Source: Homarus americanus
Lineage: Eukaryota > Arthropoda > Malacostraca > Decapoda > Nephropidae
Direction: 5' to 3'
DNA length: 64,000 nt
Assembly: GCF_018991925.1 (NCBI RefSeq)
Contig: NW_024735516.1
Coordinates: 341,001-405,000 of the forward strand
A program made the translations under genes and the position numbers. Of this stretch, positions 47,176 through 59,194 are shown one piece after another; positions within the stretch are counted from its first letter, which is position 1; each line of letters opens with the position of its first letter. The notes beneath the pieces are model-generated. The model was not told the origin of the DNA, made no database searches, and worked only from the letters and a program-made list of their open reading frames with translations.

Positions 47176-47932
47176 CTCTCTGTATACGAGGGCAGAGAAG
47201 CATAATCTACACCACTAATACGACTCGTACCGATAATACCACCGTATGGCTACAGTGCCCATTGAAGTCTTATGACACGTAAATATTGAGAATCTCTGTT
47301 TACAATTTATGTAAATAAGTACAGTATATTTATAGTATTTTTCACAATGGTTATAAATGAAAATAATAATAGTTTTTTAGACAATTCATGTATTACTTTC
47401 TTACTACGACGAAGAAATTTTTAGAGACAAGTGAAAATTATGACATATGCTGTATACTGTCTCTAATTATTGTGTTATTTTCTTTATTATTTATCTTTCA
47501 TGCGATGTTATACTTTTTGATCAACAAATTTAACTTTTATAATAATTCTATATAATATTGTATTACCCTCTAGTGTAAATCATTTGATCACCTAACCTAA
47601 CCTAACCTAACCTAACCTAACTTAACCCAAGATAACAAAAAGGTGTTTAATCATCAGGTGAAATCAGGTGAATAAGGGGAGGTGCTAGTGGTCAGGTAAT
47701 CTAAGACTCCTAACTACAAGAGATAAACTAATTTAGAAGCTCTTCCTGAACCCCTCCCCCTCCCCCCAAATGCCTCTTTAATTTATCTTCTACAGAAAGT
47801 TGAGATCATGGTTAAGTAAAAGTTTTGTACAAGAGATTAAAAAAAAATTAACTATAGGAGAAGTACAGTTTGTGTTGTGTGTTTATATAATCCATTTCAT
47901 TTTCCATCTTCTTGTTAATTTATTCCTGTATT
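47176..47932. other. AT-rich intergenic with a telomere-type array
   Basis: (CCTAA)n at 47590-47632 (about 8 units with CTTAA and CCCAA variants). Otherwise unrecognised. Confidence 0.7.
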
Positions 47933-48083
47933 TTATAATGTATTTCTGAGCTTCAAGAATTAAGGTGTTTTGAGTACTACAATAAGTTTATACATTATAC
48001 AGTAGTTATGAAAAATTATAATGTATTTCTGAGCTTCAAGAATTAAGGTGTTTTGAGTACTACAATAAGTTTATACTTTATAC
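47933..48083. repeat. 68-bp direct duplication
   Basis: 47933-48000 and 48016-48083 are almost identical (begin TTATAATGTATTTCTGAGCT, end TTATAC), separated by 15 bp. Confidence 0.95.
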
Positions 48084-48227
48084 AACAGATATTTAAGATG
48101 AATGTACTTGTATATTTGTGATGAGGACTGTTGGTGTTGTATTATTAAACTTCAACAACTAAAGTCTAAGAAAACAAAACTAACACATCATTATTACACA
48201 AGATGTCACTAGTTAGGAAAACGTATC

Positions 48228-48268
48228 TAACCTAACCTAACCTAACTAACTAACCCAACCTAATTAAC
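48228..48268. repeat. Interstitial telomere-type array (CCTAA)n
   Basis: CCTAA units with CTAACTAAC variants. Confidence 0.88.
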
Positions 48269-48358
48269 CTATTTTTAACATCAGGTGAAATAATCTTGGG
48301 GGAATAAATCTTCAAGTGATCTGACCCAAGTGTATAAGACTTTGATTAAGATGGTAAA

Positions 48359-48362
<4 letters not shown>

Positions 48363-48419
<57 letters not shown>
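48363..48419. repeat. (CT)n microsatellite
   Basis: About 56 bp of uninterrupted CT. Confidence 0.98.
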
Positions 48420-48421
<2 letters not shown>

Positions 48422-48601
48422 TAAGAAAGAATAGTGAACAGAACTGTGATTAATTATCTTCTCTTCTTCTTCTCCTTTGTTTCATCTTCCTCATTCATTC
48501 CCCAAAAAGAGGGAAGAGCGAGAGGAAGATAAGACATCGATATCTTCTCTTGTTTCAATTTGCCTGATCGTTGATTTCCTCTTCTTATTCAGTCCATGAG
48601 G

Positions 48602-48652
48602 AAGGGAAGGGAAGGGAAGGGAAGGGAAGGGAAGGGAAGGGAAGGGAAGGGA
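48602..48652. repeat. (GGGAA)n pentamer array
   Basis: About ten perfect GGGAA units. Confidence 0.97.
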
Positions 48653-48879
48653 TAAGGAGAAGAGTAGGAAAATGGAAGAGATAAAAGAACTCCCCTTTTC
48701 ATTTTCATTTTATCAGATTTTTCCTTTCCCATTAGTTAAGGAGAGGGAACGTATATTGCATTACTTAACTTTTTAATTCTTTTCATCTTTATCTTCCCTT
48801 CCATCTACTTCGTGTTTATTCTCTATCTTATATCTCCTTCTTCATTTCATTATATTCCTTTACGCCTTAACACTGCTCT
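48653..48879. other. Intergenic, nothing recognised
   Basis: AT-rich unique sequence. Confidence 0.5.
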
Positions 48880-49552
48880 AGCTGTTATCTCAACACTGAG
48901 TGAGGACGTGTCCCCTGGCGCTCCGCAGCAGCCAAGGTCATCACGTCGACCTTCAGCTAATTTAAGGCAGTTCAGTACTTTTACGGGAAGACAGTGCGTA
49001 TTTTCAAGGTGTCAGCGACTGTGAGTGCTAGACTTGTGAATATGTGCGTCACCGTGTTACGATACGTCGCACGACCTGTTCCAGCTGAAGTCTGGTGCTG
49101 GCTATCCTCCACCCCACACCATCACTCTACTGAAGGCGCTGAGAATTTTCCACAACCGCGACTGCAGACGGGGTCACCACATTCCCAGACGAATCCCTAT
49201 CATCACGCCGAGCAAGCATAAGAAAGTCAAGCCAGTGCCAGAAAGAGAGTGTGCTCGCTATGAATTGCAGCGACTATGGTACAGCCTACCATCCGTATTG
49301 CTGTTCAATGTTACATCTTTATGCAACAAGGTGGAGGAGGTCAGTGTTACAGAGAAGTCAGTTCCTGAGATCTGTGCCTTAGAAAACTATGATTTATTTC
49401 ACCACCTAAGAAAGCACAGGCGAGGTGGTGGTGTAGTGCTGCACTGTCCCAGTGACCTTAAACCATCACACCTCGGTGTTAATGTACCTGAGGATGTAGA
49501 AGCTCTGTGGGTTAAGGTCACTGACCCACACAAGAACAATAAAAAGAACAAG
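48880..49552 (+). mobile_element. LINE 5' fragment with N-terminal endonuclease
   Basis: The frame 49235-49753 contains LPSVLLFNVTSLCNKVEEVS, IPEIC-like PEICALENYDLFHHLR, HRRGGGVVLHCPSDLKPSHL and VPEDVEALWVKVTDP, the start of an APE-type LINE endonuclease in which LFNVTSLCNKVEE corresponds to the first strand and catalytic Asn region. It stops in (AAC)n at 49555. 48880-49234 is less certain 5' leader or ORF1-like sequence. The remaining endonuclease and RT are absent. Confidence 0.65.
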
Positions 49553-49554
49553 AA

Positions 49555-49748
<194 letters not shown>

Positions 49749-49865
49749 ATTAATAAAAAAATGAATAAAAAATAAAATAATAATAATGATAACCGTAAAT
49801 AAATACAAAATTAAAATATATATATATATATATCAATAGTGAGAAACAATATATGTATGTTGTGT

Positions 49866-50062
49866 TGTCAAAGTAAGAGAAACAATTGAGACCCTGCAAT
49901 TGTGTGTGAATGAGGCAGAAAGTCAGATCAGCAACCTGGGACTTGGTCACAATTTTTTGTGTTGCCATACGGCAGCAGGGTTTACCATAGACAACACATT
50001 ATGCTTCCAATATCTTCCCAGGCGGTATTACCTCCCTGATTGATAGCTGCCTACTACCTACT
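49866..50062 (-). mobile_element. 5'-leader fragment of the Jockey-like LINE
   Basis: About 85-90 percent identical by eye to 13915-14088: GAGAAACAATTGAGACCCTG, AGGCAGAAAGTCAGATCA, then AATATCTTCCCAGG and TAGCTGCCTACTACCTA. The shared right boundary (CTACTACCTA) marks the element's 5' end in both copies on the minus strand. Copy 2 contains an extra ATTTTTTGTGTTGCC. Confidence 0.8.
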
Positions 50063-50097
50063 TGTATGACCTGTGGTGTTTCTGACCGTTGTTAATA

Positions 50098-50238
50098 ATA
50101 AAAACAACAATAACAACAACTGCTACTACTACAACTACTACTACTGCTACCACAACTACTACTACCTTTAATGATGAGAATGATAATAACTATACTACTA
50201 CTACAACTATTACTACTACTTCTACTAATAATAATAGC
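50098..50238. repeat. ACA/ACT/AAT trinucleotide mixture
   Basis: Interrupted trinucleotide repeats. Nothing coding. Confidence 0.9.
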
Positions 50239-50565
50239 AGTAGTTGCCCCACCCCCTCCCTCCCATCCACCACTTTGAGTAATCAGCTTCATCTAAGATT
50301 ATATCATTATCACAGCAGCTAACTTCATTACCACAAGAGCTCCTCACAGACTCTCTCTTTGACCAATTACAAAAACTTGAAAAATAAATGTTCCTATGAT
50401 TCCGGATTTTCGACTCGCTCTGTATATTCGTCAATGGTGATTCTCGTTACGTCGTCCTCGAAGTTTAACGAGACATAAACCCTAAAACTTGACTCTCTCT
50501 TATCTTATCTATTTTGTTTATCTTCAGTATCTTTTATGTTGCAGCTGTAGAGTGGGACATGATAT
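50239..50565. other. Intergenic, nothing recognised
   Basis: Unique sequence between a trinucleotide tract and the minisatellite that hosts the next LINE. Confidence 0.5.
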
Positions 50566-50612
50566 TACACACACACACTTTCGCACACGCTGTCACACAT
50601 ACACACCCAACC
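50566..50612. repeat. Left remnant of the CACACTTTCGCACAC repeat
   Basis: CACTTTCGCACACGCTGTCA matches 52530-52550, on the far side of the LINE. Confidence 0.8.
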
Positions 50613-52262
50613 AAATTACAACACCTGAAGCAGACCAACATCAGTCAATGGTATGGTAAGCTTAAAGAACTCTGTGGACTAAACAATAAGACACACCCCC
50701 TCCCCTTCCTTAGCCATCTCACTAATGTTGACGCAGCTGAGCAAACAAATAACCATTTCGCTACTATATGCCAGACGCTCCCACGGCTTGACACAACCAC
50801 TCTCCCTGCTTACCTACCAGCCCCCCTTCCCACTGACTTAGTAGAAGAATTTGAAGTAGCAAAACGCCTGGACAAACTAAAATTAAAACGCTCTACCACC
50901 CCCATTGACTTACCAATGAAACTTTTCAAGGAGTTCTCCCCGGAGCTTGCTAAACCCCTATGCTCCATCATCAATGCTTCTCTCAGTCAAGCCAGATGCC
51001 CAGCTGACTGGAAGACCTCTTATGTATCACCAGTGCCCAAGTCAACCAGCCCACAATCCTTAAATCAGCTACGACCTATTGCAATCACCCCAATACCCAG
51101 CCTAATCTGTGAAAGTTTTGTGTTCGACTGGGCTTATGCTGATATTGCAGGAGTCGTAGACCCTCAGCAATTTGGCAATATGAAAACTTCCTCCACCACT
51201 CACTGTCTTGTCAGCTTTCTCGATTACATATACCGCCATCTCGAGAAACGAAAAACGTCTGTAGCTGTCGCCTTCATTGATTTCACTAAAGCATTCGACC
51301 TAGTCGACCACAATATAATCATCAACAAAGCTATTGACCTCGGGCTTCGGAGACGTCTTATACCATGGCTTACAGACTTCCTCAGTGACCGACGCCAAGC
51401 TGTACGCTTCCGAGGGGCTGTCTCCACCTTTCAGTCACTCACCTGTGGCGTCCCCCAAGGCACCAAGATGGGACCACTCTGCTTCCTTATGCTCATCAAC
51501 GATGCCCTAAGAGAAACCCCTGCTCTCTGGAAATATGTCGACGACTCCACCATTGGGATCAGCGTCAACAATTCTGCTCCGGACTATATCGCCCTTCAGG
51601 ATTTATTGAACAGTCTCCAAAACTGGGCCGCCAACAACCATGTCACCATCAACCATACCAAGACCATGGTTATGCACATCAACCTCTCCTCCGACATTGT
51701 CCCACCTCCTTCCATTACTTTAAGTCCGAACACACTCCAGGTTGTAGATTCCACGAAGCTCCTCGGCGTCACCATAGACAACAAACTAAATTGGAAACCA
51801 CACTTCAGTGAAGCTGTCAAATCCTCCAGTTTCCGTCTCCACCTCCTCTGCCGACTCAAGTCCCTCGGAGTTCCTGCACCCGAGCTCCTCAGTGTTTACA
51901 CAACATTCATACTTCCCAAGCTCACCTATGCCTCCCCTACCTGGTCTTCCTCCCTAAATGCCACACAACGTAAACACCTAGAAAAAGTGCAAAAAGAGGG
52001 CATGCAAGATTATTCTCTCCCCTTCCTACTCCACATATCAAGAAGCGCTCAACACACTGACCCTTTCGACTCTCACTGACCATCACCACGACCTCATCTG
52101 CAAATTTGGTAAGAAGCTTCTACACCATCCTCGACACCGGCTCCTACTACCACCTGAGATCCCTAGCCCGAGAATTGCTGTTTGACACCACAACCGTATC
52201 CAGCCCATACGTGCACGAACTGATCGCTATAAGAACAGCCCAGTCCCAACCATTGTAAAAAT
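50610..52262 (+). pseudogene. LINE reverse transcriptase, near-intact RT core
   Basis: RNA-dependent DNA polymerase of a non-LTR retrotransposon. The frame 50514-52079 has 521 codons, of which the first 32 or so come from the flanking minisatellite. Visible motifs: VSPVPKSTSP (171-180), FIDFTKAFD (254-262, first catalytic Asp), CGVPQGTKMGP (311-321) and KYVDDSTIG (340-348, two catalytic Asp). LLGVTIDNKLNWKPHF and LTYASPTWSSSLNATQRKHL follow. A frameshift near 52010 moves the C-terminus (ALNTLTLSTLTDHHHDLICK ... YKNSPVPTIVKIINNL, with one internal stop) to another frame. The endonuclease is missing. Clade (CR1/L2/Daphne-like group) is by eye. Confidence 0.9.
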
Positions 52263-52525
52263 TATCAATAACTTGTAATAAACCAGTGTATTCACTCACA
52301 GTAAATACTACCTCTTGCACTGTCACTATGTTGAAATGCACTGTAGTTTGAGCTTTTCCCCATCTAGTTATTATATATCTTATTTGAATCACTTATGTTA
52401 CTTGTATATTACTTATAATTCGAAACCCATTCCCCAAATATGTAATTGTATATTTTCGGCCTTCTGGCTGCCAAGCTCTTTCAATAAACCGTTAATTATT
52501 ATTATTACTATTATTACTATTATTA
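50613..52525 (+). mobile_element. LINE with readable RT, 5'-truncated, (ATT)n tail
   Basis: It begins abruptly within coding sequence after a CA-rich minisatellite and ends in AATAAACCGTTAATTATTATT followed by ATT/ACT triplets. Its 3' end matches the tail at 536-710. Flanks on both sides are the same CACACTTTCGCACAC repeat. Confidence 0.85.
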
Positions 52526-52800
52526 CATGCACTTTCGCACACACTGTCACACACACACACTCTTTCGCACACACTGTCACACACACTTTCACACACACAC
52601 ACACACACACTTTCACGCACACTTTTACACACACACACATTTACACATACACTTTCCCACACACTGTCACATACACTTTCATACACACACTTTCATACAC
52701 ACACTTTCATACACATACTTTCACATACACACTTTCACATACACAATTTCACAAAGACTTTCACACACACTTTCACATACACACTTTCACTCGTTCATCA
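52526..52800. repeat. CACACTTTCACACAC minisatellite
   Basis: Repeated CACTTTCRCACACACTGTCA and shorter CACACTTTCATACACA units; right-hand part of the array interrupted by the LINE. Confidence 0.9.
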
Positions 52801-53327
52801 AAACAACATTTCTCAATCTTGTTTCTATTGCTACAAAGTCAACTTTCTATCAGAGAAACTTTCACTAACAGTCTTTATTCTCTTATGCCATCAACTTTCA
52901 GCAACTCCTTCCAACGTAACTTTTTTTCCTTTTCAAAAACTTTTCCTTCAATTTCGTTCTAGTTTTATATTTCGCTTCTTCTTCGCCAGTTTCTCCTCCC
53001 TGGCAGTGCAGTTACCTCCTCCCTCCTCTCATTTATTCCAGTTTCTCTCTTATTTTCTAATTTATTGTTGTCTTCTTTTTCTTCTTCTTCTTTTTATTTT
53101 TTATTCTTCTTCTTTTTCTTCTTCTTCTATTATACGTTATTACAACTCTTATAAAAATCGGATAAAAACCTGGTATTAAAATTCGCTTCTAATTTTAATT
53201 CGGCAAAAAACCTGTTTGTAATTATTTTTCTATTTTTTTCGTGTAATATACAGAAGATCCCATAATTGGGCTCCCCGCGGCGAGCTCAGGTGTGACGTCA
53301 TATGTAAATGTTGTATTGAAAAATGAG
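52801..53327. other. Pyrimidine-rich then AT-rich intergenic
   Basis: (CTT)n-like clusters at 53065-53130. No gene recognised. Confidence 0.6.
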
Positions 53328-53645
53328 ACACTAACGAGGCCTCGAGGTCAGGGTACACACACTAACGAGGCCTCGAGGTCAGGGTACACACACTGATGAG
53401 GTCTTCCAGGTCAGGGTACACACACTGATGAGGCCTCGAGGTCAGGGTACACACACTGATGAGGCCTCAAAGTCAGGGTACACACACTAAAGAGGCCTCG
53501 AGGTCAGGGTACACACACACTGACGGGACCTCGAGGTCAGGGTACACACACTGTCGAGGCCTCGAGGTCAGGGTACACACACTAACGAGGCCTTGAGGTC
53601 AGGGTACACACACTGACGGGGCCTCGAGGTCAGGGTACACACGCT
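53328..53645. repeat. 31-bp minisatellite, 10 copies
   Basis: Unit ACTAACGAGGCCTCGAGGTC followed by AGGGTACACAC. It contains a short palindrome AGGCCTCGAGG-like core in most units. Confidence 0.95.
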
Positions 53646-54159
53646 ACCTACCAGACGAAGTTCCACAAAAACTAAGCCAAAAGTTTCAAACAAAAAGAAC
53701 TATAAACTACTTTGGGTTTTAATACTGGCAGGCGTCTTGGATGGCAAGTGTTGACATCGGTGAAAGTTTTAATAAAGGTAAGTTGGTAGTTTTAGAGAAA
53801 AGAAACGTGTGGAAAGTTTACTTCAGACAACAGCAATAATAAAGTATATGTACCAATAGAAAAGTAAATTAGGCATCTCTCTTCATTGTAGGTAATTAAG
53901 TTAAATTTTAAATGAATTAATTATTCTTTAATAATAGTGAAGGATCCTCCTCATCCAAAAGATAACAATTAAACTGTCGTTGAAGTCTGAGTCACACATA
54001 ACTCCCTGTAGAGGAGTGAACGGTAATACGAGTGAACACTGACTACAGCAGCACAGATAACACTCTATAACACAGCTTTTATTAATACAGTCGTGTTTGT
54101 ATTATAATTATATACTGAAAGAAACACAGGGATGACGTCAGTGTTGACGACTTGTACAG
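53646..54159. other. Intergenic, nothing recognised
   Basis: AT-rich unique sequence. Confidence 0.55.
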
Positions 54160-54348
54160 GAGGTACTGTACACACAGGGTGTAGGTCAGGACGTACACAC
54201 ATGGTGTAGGTCAGGACGTACACACAGGGTGTAGGTCAGGACGTACACACAGGGTGTAGGTCAGGACGTACACACAGGGTGTAGGTCAGGACGTACACAC
54301 AGGGTGTACAAGGTCAGGACGTACACACAGGGTAAGGGTTAGGTTAGG
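54160..54348. repeat. 25-bp minisatellite, 7 copies, ending in a TTAGG stub
   Basis: Unit ACGTACACACAGGGTGTAGG plus TCAGG, then GGGTTAGGTTAGG. Confidence 0.94.
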
Positions 54349-54394
54349 TAAAACATTTGTAACACCACGATCAACGACTAGGCCTGCGGTGCTT

Positions 54395-54562
54395 AACTGC
54401 CCATTAGACCAGCTTTTCAATAAGTGGTCTTCTGCTTAACTAACAGTAAAACAACACACTCAACTGCTCATTAAGTGGTCGTCTGCTTAACTAACTGTAA
54501 AACAACACACCATTAGACCAGTTTAAGTGGTCGTCTGCTTAACTAACTGTAAATTAACACAC
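54395..54562. repeat. About 60-bp imperfect tandem repeat, 3 copies
   Basis: AAGTGGTCGTCTGCTTAACT followed by AACTGTAAAACAACACAC, with partial units. Confidence 0.85.
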
Positions 54563-55582
54563 AGAAAGAATTTTCTTACCACATAAATAAATAAATATCA
54601 TAAAATTCATAACACTTGGACCAGGTAAGTAACAGCAAAGGCTACATCAACACTGTATATCCATAACTATAACTACCTATTGAGCAACTCCCATTAAAAC
54701 AACTAATGACTTTCAACTGATATATGAGCCACAATATATGAATAAAGATATATACCTGACTATGAGGGTTAGTGACGGTGATTTCAATTCGGAAATATGT
54801 GAAAAGGAGAACTATTATCATTTCAATTTGCATCGGTCACAGTGTATCATTAATGTATTTATGGTGTGGTGTCCCGGAGGCCAGTTATGTTGTGAATCAT
54901 TTTAACATGTACCGAGGCATTCTGACGCAATAACAACAACAAAAAACACATAACAACAAACAAACAACAACAAACAAACAAACAACAACAGTGCATTAAT
55001 ACCTAATGGAACCTTTACAGGCTTAGGATCTAATTAACTATCAATTTATACCACAATGTTTGTAAAGTGAACACAATTACTAGACTAATCAACAAGTGTT
55101 ATTGTCCCAAGCTCAAATTGGACGTCATTTGATGGTGAAATAAAACACAAAACAAATATCTCTCGCCATAAGTTTTTTTTTTTCTAAGCAACTTTCTAAG
55201 ATACAATAATCACCAAATTAACACCAAAGGCCGACCGAGGGACACACGATACGTATATTAAACTTCCATTCTACAAAATATTCACTAACTCAACAAAACA
55301 CACCTGTACTCAAAAGACGCACCATCCAGTCTGTAAACATCAACACATTGGCTTTTCTACATAACCGGAGAAACGACTTAAACTATCCTGTTCTTTAATG
55401 AATATCCCATTAGCATTGCCAGAGCCTCATACAATGCGATCCATGATCCTATTTCAGTCTATATATAATGTATCCACATATTCACCTTTACTGCATATAA
55501 AAACAGAAATTCCAGATATATAAATTCTAAGACCTCAAACACTGTATCTGTGAGCATTTGAGTGTCTCCTATCAGGATCTGA
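54563..55582. other. AT-rich intergenic, nothing recognised
   Basis: (AAAC)/(AAC)n at 54932-54992. About 1 kb otherwise without a recognisable feature. Confidence 0.6.
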
Positions 55583-55864
55583 ACCCTTGAGTAAACCATC
55601 TGAAGCCTTGAGTGAACCATCTGAAGCCTTGAGTAAACCATCTGAACCCTTGAGAGAACCATCTGAAGCCTTGAGTGAAACATCTGAAGCCTTGAGTGAA
55701 CCATCTGAAGCCTTGAGTAAATCATCTGAAGCCTTGAGTAAACCATCTGAACCCTTGAGTGAACCATCTGAAGCCTTGAGTGAACCATTTGAACCCTTGA
55801 GTAAACCATCTGAACCCTTGAGTGAACCATCTGAAGCCCTGAGTAAACCATCTAAACCCTTGGC
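55583..55864. repeat. 21-bp minisatellite, about 13 copies
   Basis: Unit CCATCTGAAGCCTTGAGTGA plus A. The period is a multiple of 3, so both strands hold an open 7-residue repeat frame. No start, splice or composition evidence for a gene. Confidence 0.95.
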
Positions 55865-56011
55865 GTCATAATATTTCAGATTAATGAATAAAACATAATG
55901 AATTTCAAGTCAGGGTACAAGAATTTCAGGTCAGGATACAGGAATCAAGTCTCGTCAGTAGGACAAGACCAAAGGCGAACTTTAATGAATAATAAAAACG
56001 GAACAATGAAT

Positions 56012-56062
56012 AATAACCTAACCTAACCTCTCCCTAACCCAACCTAACCTAACCTAAACTAA
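56012..56062. repeat. Interstitial telomere-type array (CCTAA)n
   Basis: About 8 units with CTCCCTAACCC interruption. Confidence 0.92.
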
Positions 56063-56154
56063 TAGGTCTTGAATTTTAAGGTTTTAGTTATTGAATATTT
56101 TCGAGTTATCATTTCCCTGTGTTATTTTCATAGCTACAGTGGCTCGCGTTACCT

Positions 56155-56385
56155 TATGTTGTTATTATTTGTTATCTTGGATCTTGTGCTTGTTCTTGTT
56201 TGTTATCTTGAGTTTGTGTTTGTTAATACTTGTTATCTTGGGTCTGGTGCTTGTTCTTGTTTGTTATCTTAGATCTATATTTGTTCTTATTAGTATTTCA
56301 GGTTGTGTGCACGTTTCATATATAAGCTGTTATATTAGTGGTGGAAACATCATATATAAGCTGTTATATTAGTGGTACAAAGGTC
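56155..56385. repeat. Short tandem repeats (TTGTTATCTTG and a 35-bp duplication)
   Basis: CTTGTTTGTTATCTTGG-like units at 56165-56275, then CATATATAAGCTGTTATATT repeated at about 56316 and 56350. Confidence 0.85.
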
Positions 56386-56779
56386 ATATGCAATTTACAC
56401 TGTAACCAAATGCGTGAAATGGTACAACACGGAATCAATTAGAAACAGTAAATTCATATTGGCGCAATATTAATTAATTCGTTGTGTTATAAGTAAACAT
56501 ATAGGCGCTGCTAATTAATTAATTATATATATACACAGGTATTTTATATATAGCCTACTGTACAGTATATGTTACATTAAATAGAGATAATTGCTGATTA
56601 AGCCGGAAAAAACAACTGATTTTTTTTTACCGAATAGAGATTTTCTTCTTTTTATGTTGTAACTCAATGGAAATTAATTCGTATATGGTAAATTTGCTCT
56701 GTATCACTTCAGGTGTCGTATACCACCATAACATAGCAATATTATAACTAAAGTAGGTTAGGTTAGGTTCGCTACCATT
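56386..56779. other. AT-rich intergenic with short TTAGG stub
   Basis: TAGGTTAGGTTAGG at 56754-56769; nothing else recognised. Confidence 0.6.
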
Positions 56780-56950
56780 TTAACAAAGTAATCCTCCGCA
56801 CTCCGGCATTTTAACAAAGTAATCATCCGCACTCAGGCATCGTATCAAAGTAATCGTCCGCACTCTGGCATCGTATCAAAGTAATCGTCCGCACTCTGGC
56901 ATCGTATCAAAGTAATCGTCTGGCATCTTCTAAAAAGTAATCGTCTTCAC
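56780..56950. repeat. 31-bp minisatellite, about 5-6 copies
   Basis: Unit TCGTATCAAAGTAATCGTCC followed by GCACTCTGGCA. Confidence 0.94.
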
Positions 56951-57454
56951 TCTATCATCCATCAACACACTATGATCTTCGTGAGGGCGAGTTTTACTGT
57001 GAGGCCAAAAATTCAATGATGCCAGTAATTGTTTTGTGTGTTATTGCCAGAGTTGTCAATAACGGTGCTCCTTGAGACAACCTTGCAATTTACCTTCCCG
57101 AGACTGATTTTGAGACGCCAATACCACTTGAAATACAGACTGGAATATGATCACTTCTCAAGGTATCGTATCTGTCTTCATTTTCCTGTGAGTTGTGATG
57201 TATTTTACTTTACTACACTTCTTATGAAAAAACATGTAATACCCAGCCATTTACAGCCTGTCTGTTTACCGCATCCATCACTAGCACCCAAGTACCTAAG
57301 AGTTATATACAAGCACAGTAATCTTATACATAAACATGGTCAGTCACACTTATTAACTTTTCATAGAAAATATAAAAATTAGCAAAACTGAGAAACTTAT
57401 TTCATATAAAAGACTTGAAAAATGGAGGGGAAGGAGGGGTGAGCTGTCAGCCTT
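56951..57454. other. Intergenic, nothing recognised
   Basis: The frame 57029-57382 has ordinary composition but no recognisable family and no splice context I trust. Confidence 0.5.
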
Positions 57455-57665
57455 GGTCTCACACACTAGTCCCATAGTCTGTGTCAGCTGTCATAGTTGG
57501 CCTAACACTCCATTATTACAGCCTGTGTCAGCTGTCAGCGTTGGTTTAACACTCATTGTCACAGCCTGTGTCAGCTGTCAGCGTTGGTCTGACACTCCAT
57601 TGCCACAGCCTGTGCCAGCTGTCAGCGTTGGCCTGGCACTCCATTGCCACAGGCTGTGTCAGCTC
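57455..57665. repeat. About 44-bp minisatellite, 5 copies
   Basis: Unit GCCTGTGTCAGCTGTCAGCG followed by TTGGTCTGACACTCCATT. Confidence 0.92.
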
Positions 57666-57724
57666 GGCCCGGTTGCGGCCACCATCCACCTGTTGCTCAC
57701 CCGCTGTGATCACCCGGCCGGGAA

Positions 57725-57794
57725 TTATTACTTTTGTTGTTGTTTTTGTTGTTGTTGTTGCTGGGAGCCTTGAGCCATGTGTAGAGTGTGTGTG

Positions 57795-57881
<87 letters not shown>
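57725..57881. repeat. (TTG)n and (TA)n microsatellites
   Basis: TTG at 57730-57762 and about 85 bp of TA at 57797-57881. Confidence 0.97.
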
Positions 57882-57882
<1 letters not shown>

Positions 57883-58047
57883 GATTGTATATTGGTTTTG
57901 AGTGAATTTATTAACGTGTTGATACTGTTGCTGTGAACATTTATTGATGGTGATATATTTTGGTGATCATTGTTAGCATATGTCAACCAGACATAGAGCA
58001 ACATATGGAGAAAAGTAACAACAGCTGAGAACTAATATTGATATCAC

Positions 58048-58205
58048 ACAGGCAGGCAGGCAGGTGTACAACTAGGTATGGATACATGCAGGTCGACAGA
58101 CAGGCAAGAAGGGGGGAGGGAAGGAAGGAGGGAAGCAGGCAAGGTGGGGAGGCAGGCAAGGTGGGGAGGCAGACAGGCAGGAAGGCGGGCGGGCAGGCAG
58201 GCAGG
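58048..58205. repeat. (GGCA)n-type degenerate repeat
   Basis: GGCAGGCAGG clusters at both ends of a G/A-rich stretch with GCAAGGTGGGGAGGCA duplicated. Confidence 0.9.
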
Positions 58206-59117
58206 TAAATAAGTCAGCAAGGCCCAGTCTTCCCACCTGTAGTTCCAAACCAATATACAAAGGTCGGGTGAGTGTACACAGGTGTCCGTCCCCCAGGTGG
58301 TGGCAGTGTACCAGCACCTCTCCCGTGTCGTGTAATGATTCAACACCACTACACTAAGGTACATTGTATACATCTACTCATTATAAGGTAAATCACTTAA
58401 AGTAATAAATGGTAATAAAAGCATCACATAATTACGTGGTTGTTACCTTTTTTGTGATCAGATTTTCCAGGAAGTGCTGTCAGTCATGTCAAGAAGATCC
58501 TTTGACTGAAGTAAAGACAATACTATATTGACGTCCACTTAACCATGACACCAAAGGTTCAGGTTACGGTAAGTGGCCACACACATTAAGCTTTAAAAGA
58601 TAAGCAAATGTCATACACATCTAACCTTGACATAAGCTTTACATTTCAAAGTTTACTTAAATGGTTAAAATGTGGTCACAGTTTTCTTACAGCCACAAGT
58701 TACAACGACCACCAAAAGATGACATTTTTCTGATATTCTTCCCCAACATAAGACGTGTCCACTAGGTAGGAGAACTAGATTTTCTTACAAATATTTCCCA
58801 AGATTTCAAAAGTGAGTGACAACACGTTCCTGGATTTTCTGAGACTCGCACGAATATATTTTCCCCAAACTAGCGAAGAGAGAAAACATGTACCTGGCTT
58901 ATTTAACCTCTGACACAAAGATGACAGCCCGAACCGTGTTGGAATTGCACTGTGACTTCAACGTGAATAGATACACACACTTATCACCTTTACGGGTACA
59001 TTAACTTAAGTTTCTCAGGAAGTGTAAAACATTTTCTCCGTGTCTACTGTGTAAAGAAACGGCTTAACAATTTTCTGAAAACACATGTAAAATTTTGTAC
59101 CAAGTTAGGTGTTGTGG
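58206..59117. other. Intergenic, nothing recognised
   Basis: About 900 bp of unique sequence. No exon or RNA gene identified. Confidence 0.55.
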
Positions 59118-59146
59118 CACACACACACACACACACACACACACAT
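59118..59146. repeat. (AC)n microsatellite
   Basis: About 14 AC units. Confidence 0.97.
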
Positions 59147-59194
59147 TGTTGACAACCTTGTTACAGTAGTTGAAATGCTCGGACAAACACACAC

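Noticed and set aside
50514..50612. N-terminal Met and His/Thr-rich leader of the 521-codon RT frame
   Set aside because: These codons are flanking minisatellite; the LINE is 5'-truncated and the frame is open into the flank by chance.
55459..55871. Seven-residue repeat proteins on both strands
   Set aside because: The 21-bp unit leaves both strands open; simultaneous open frames on both strands indicate a minisatellite.
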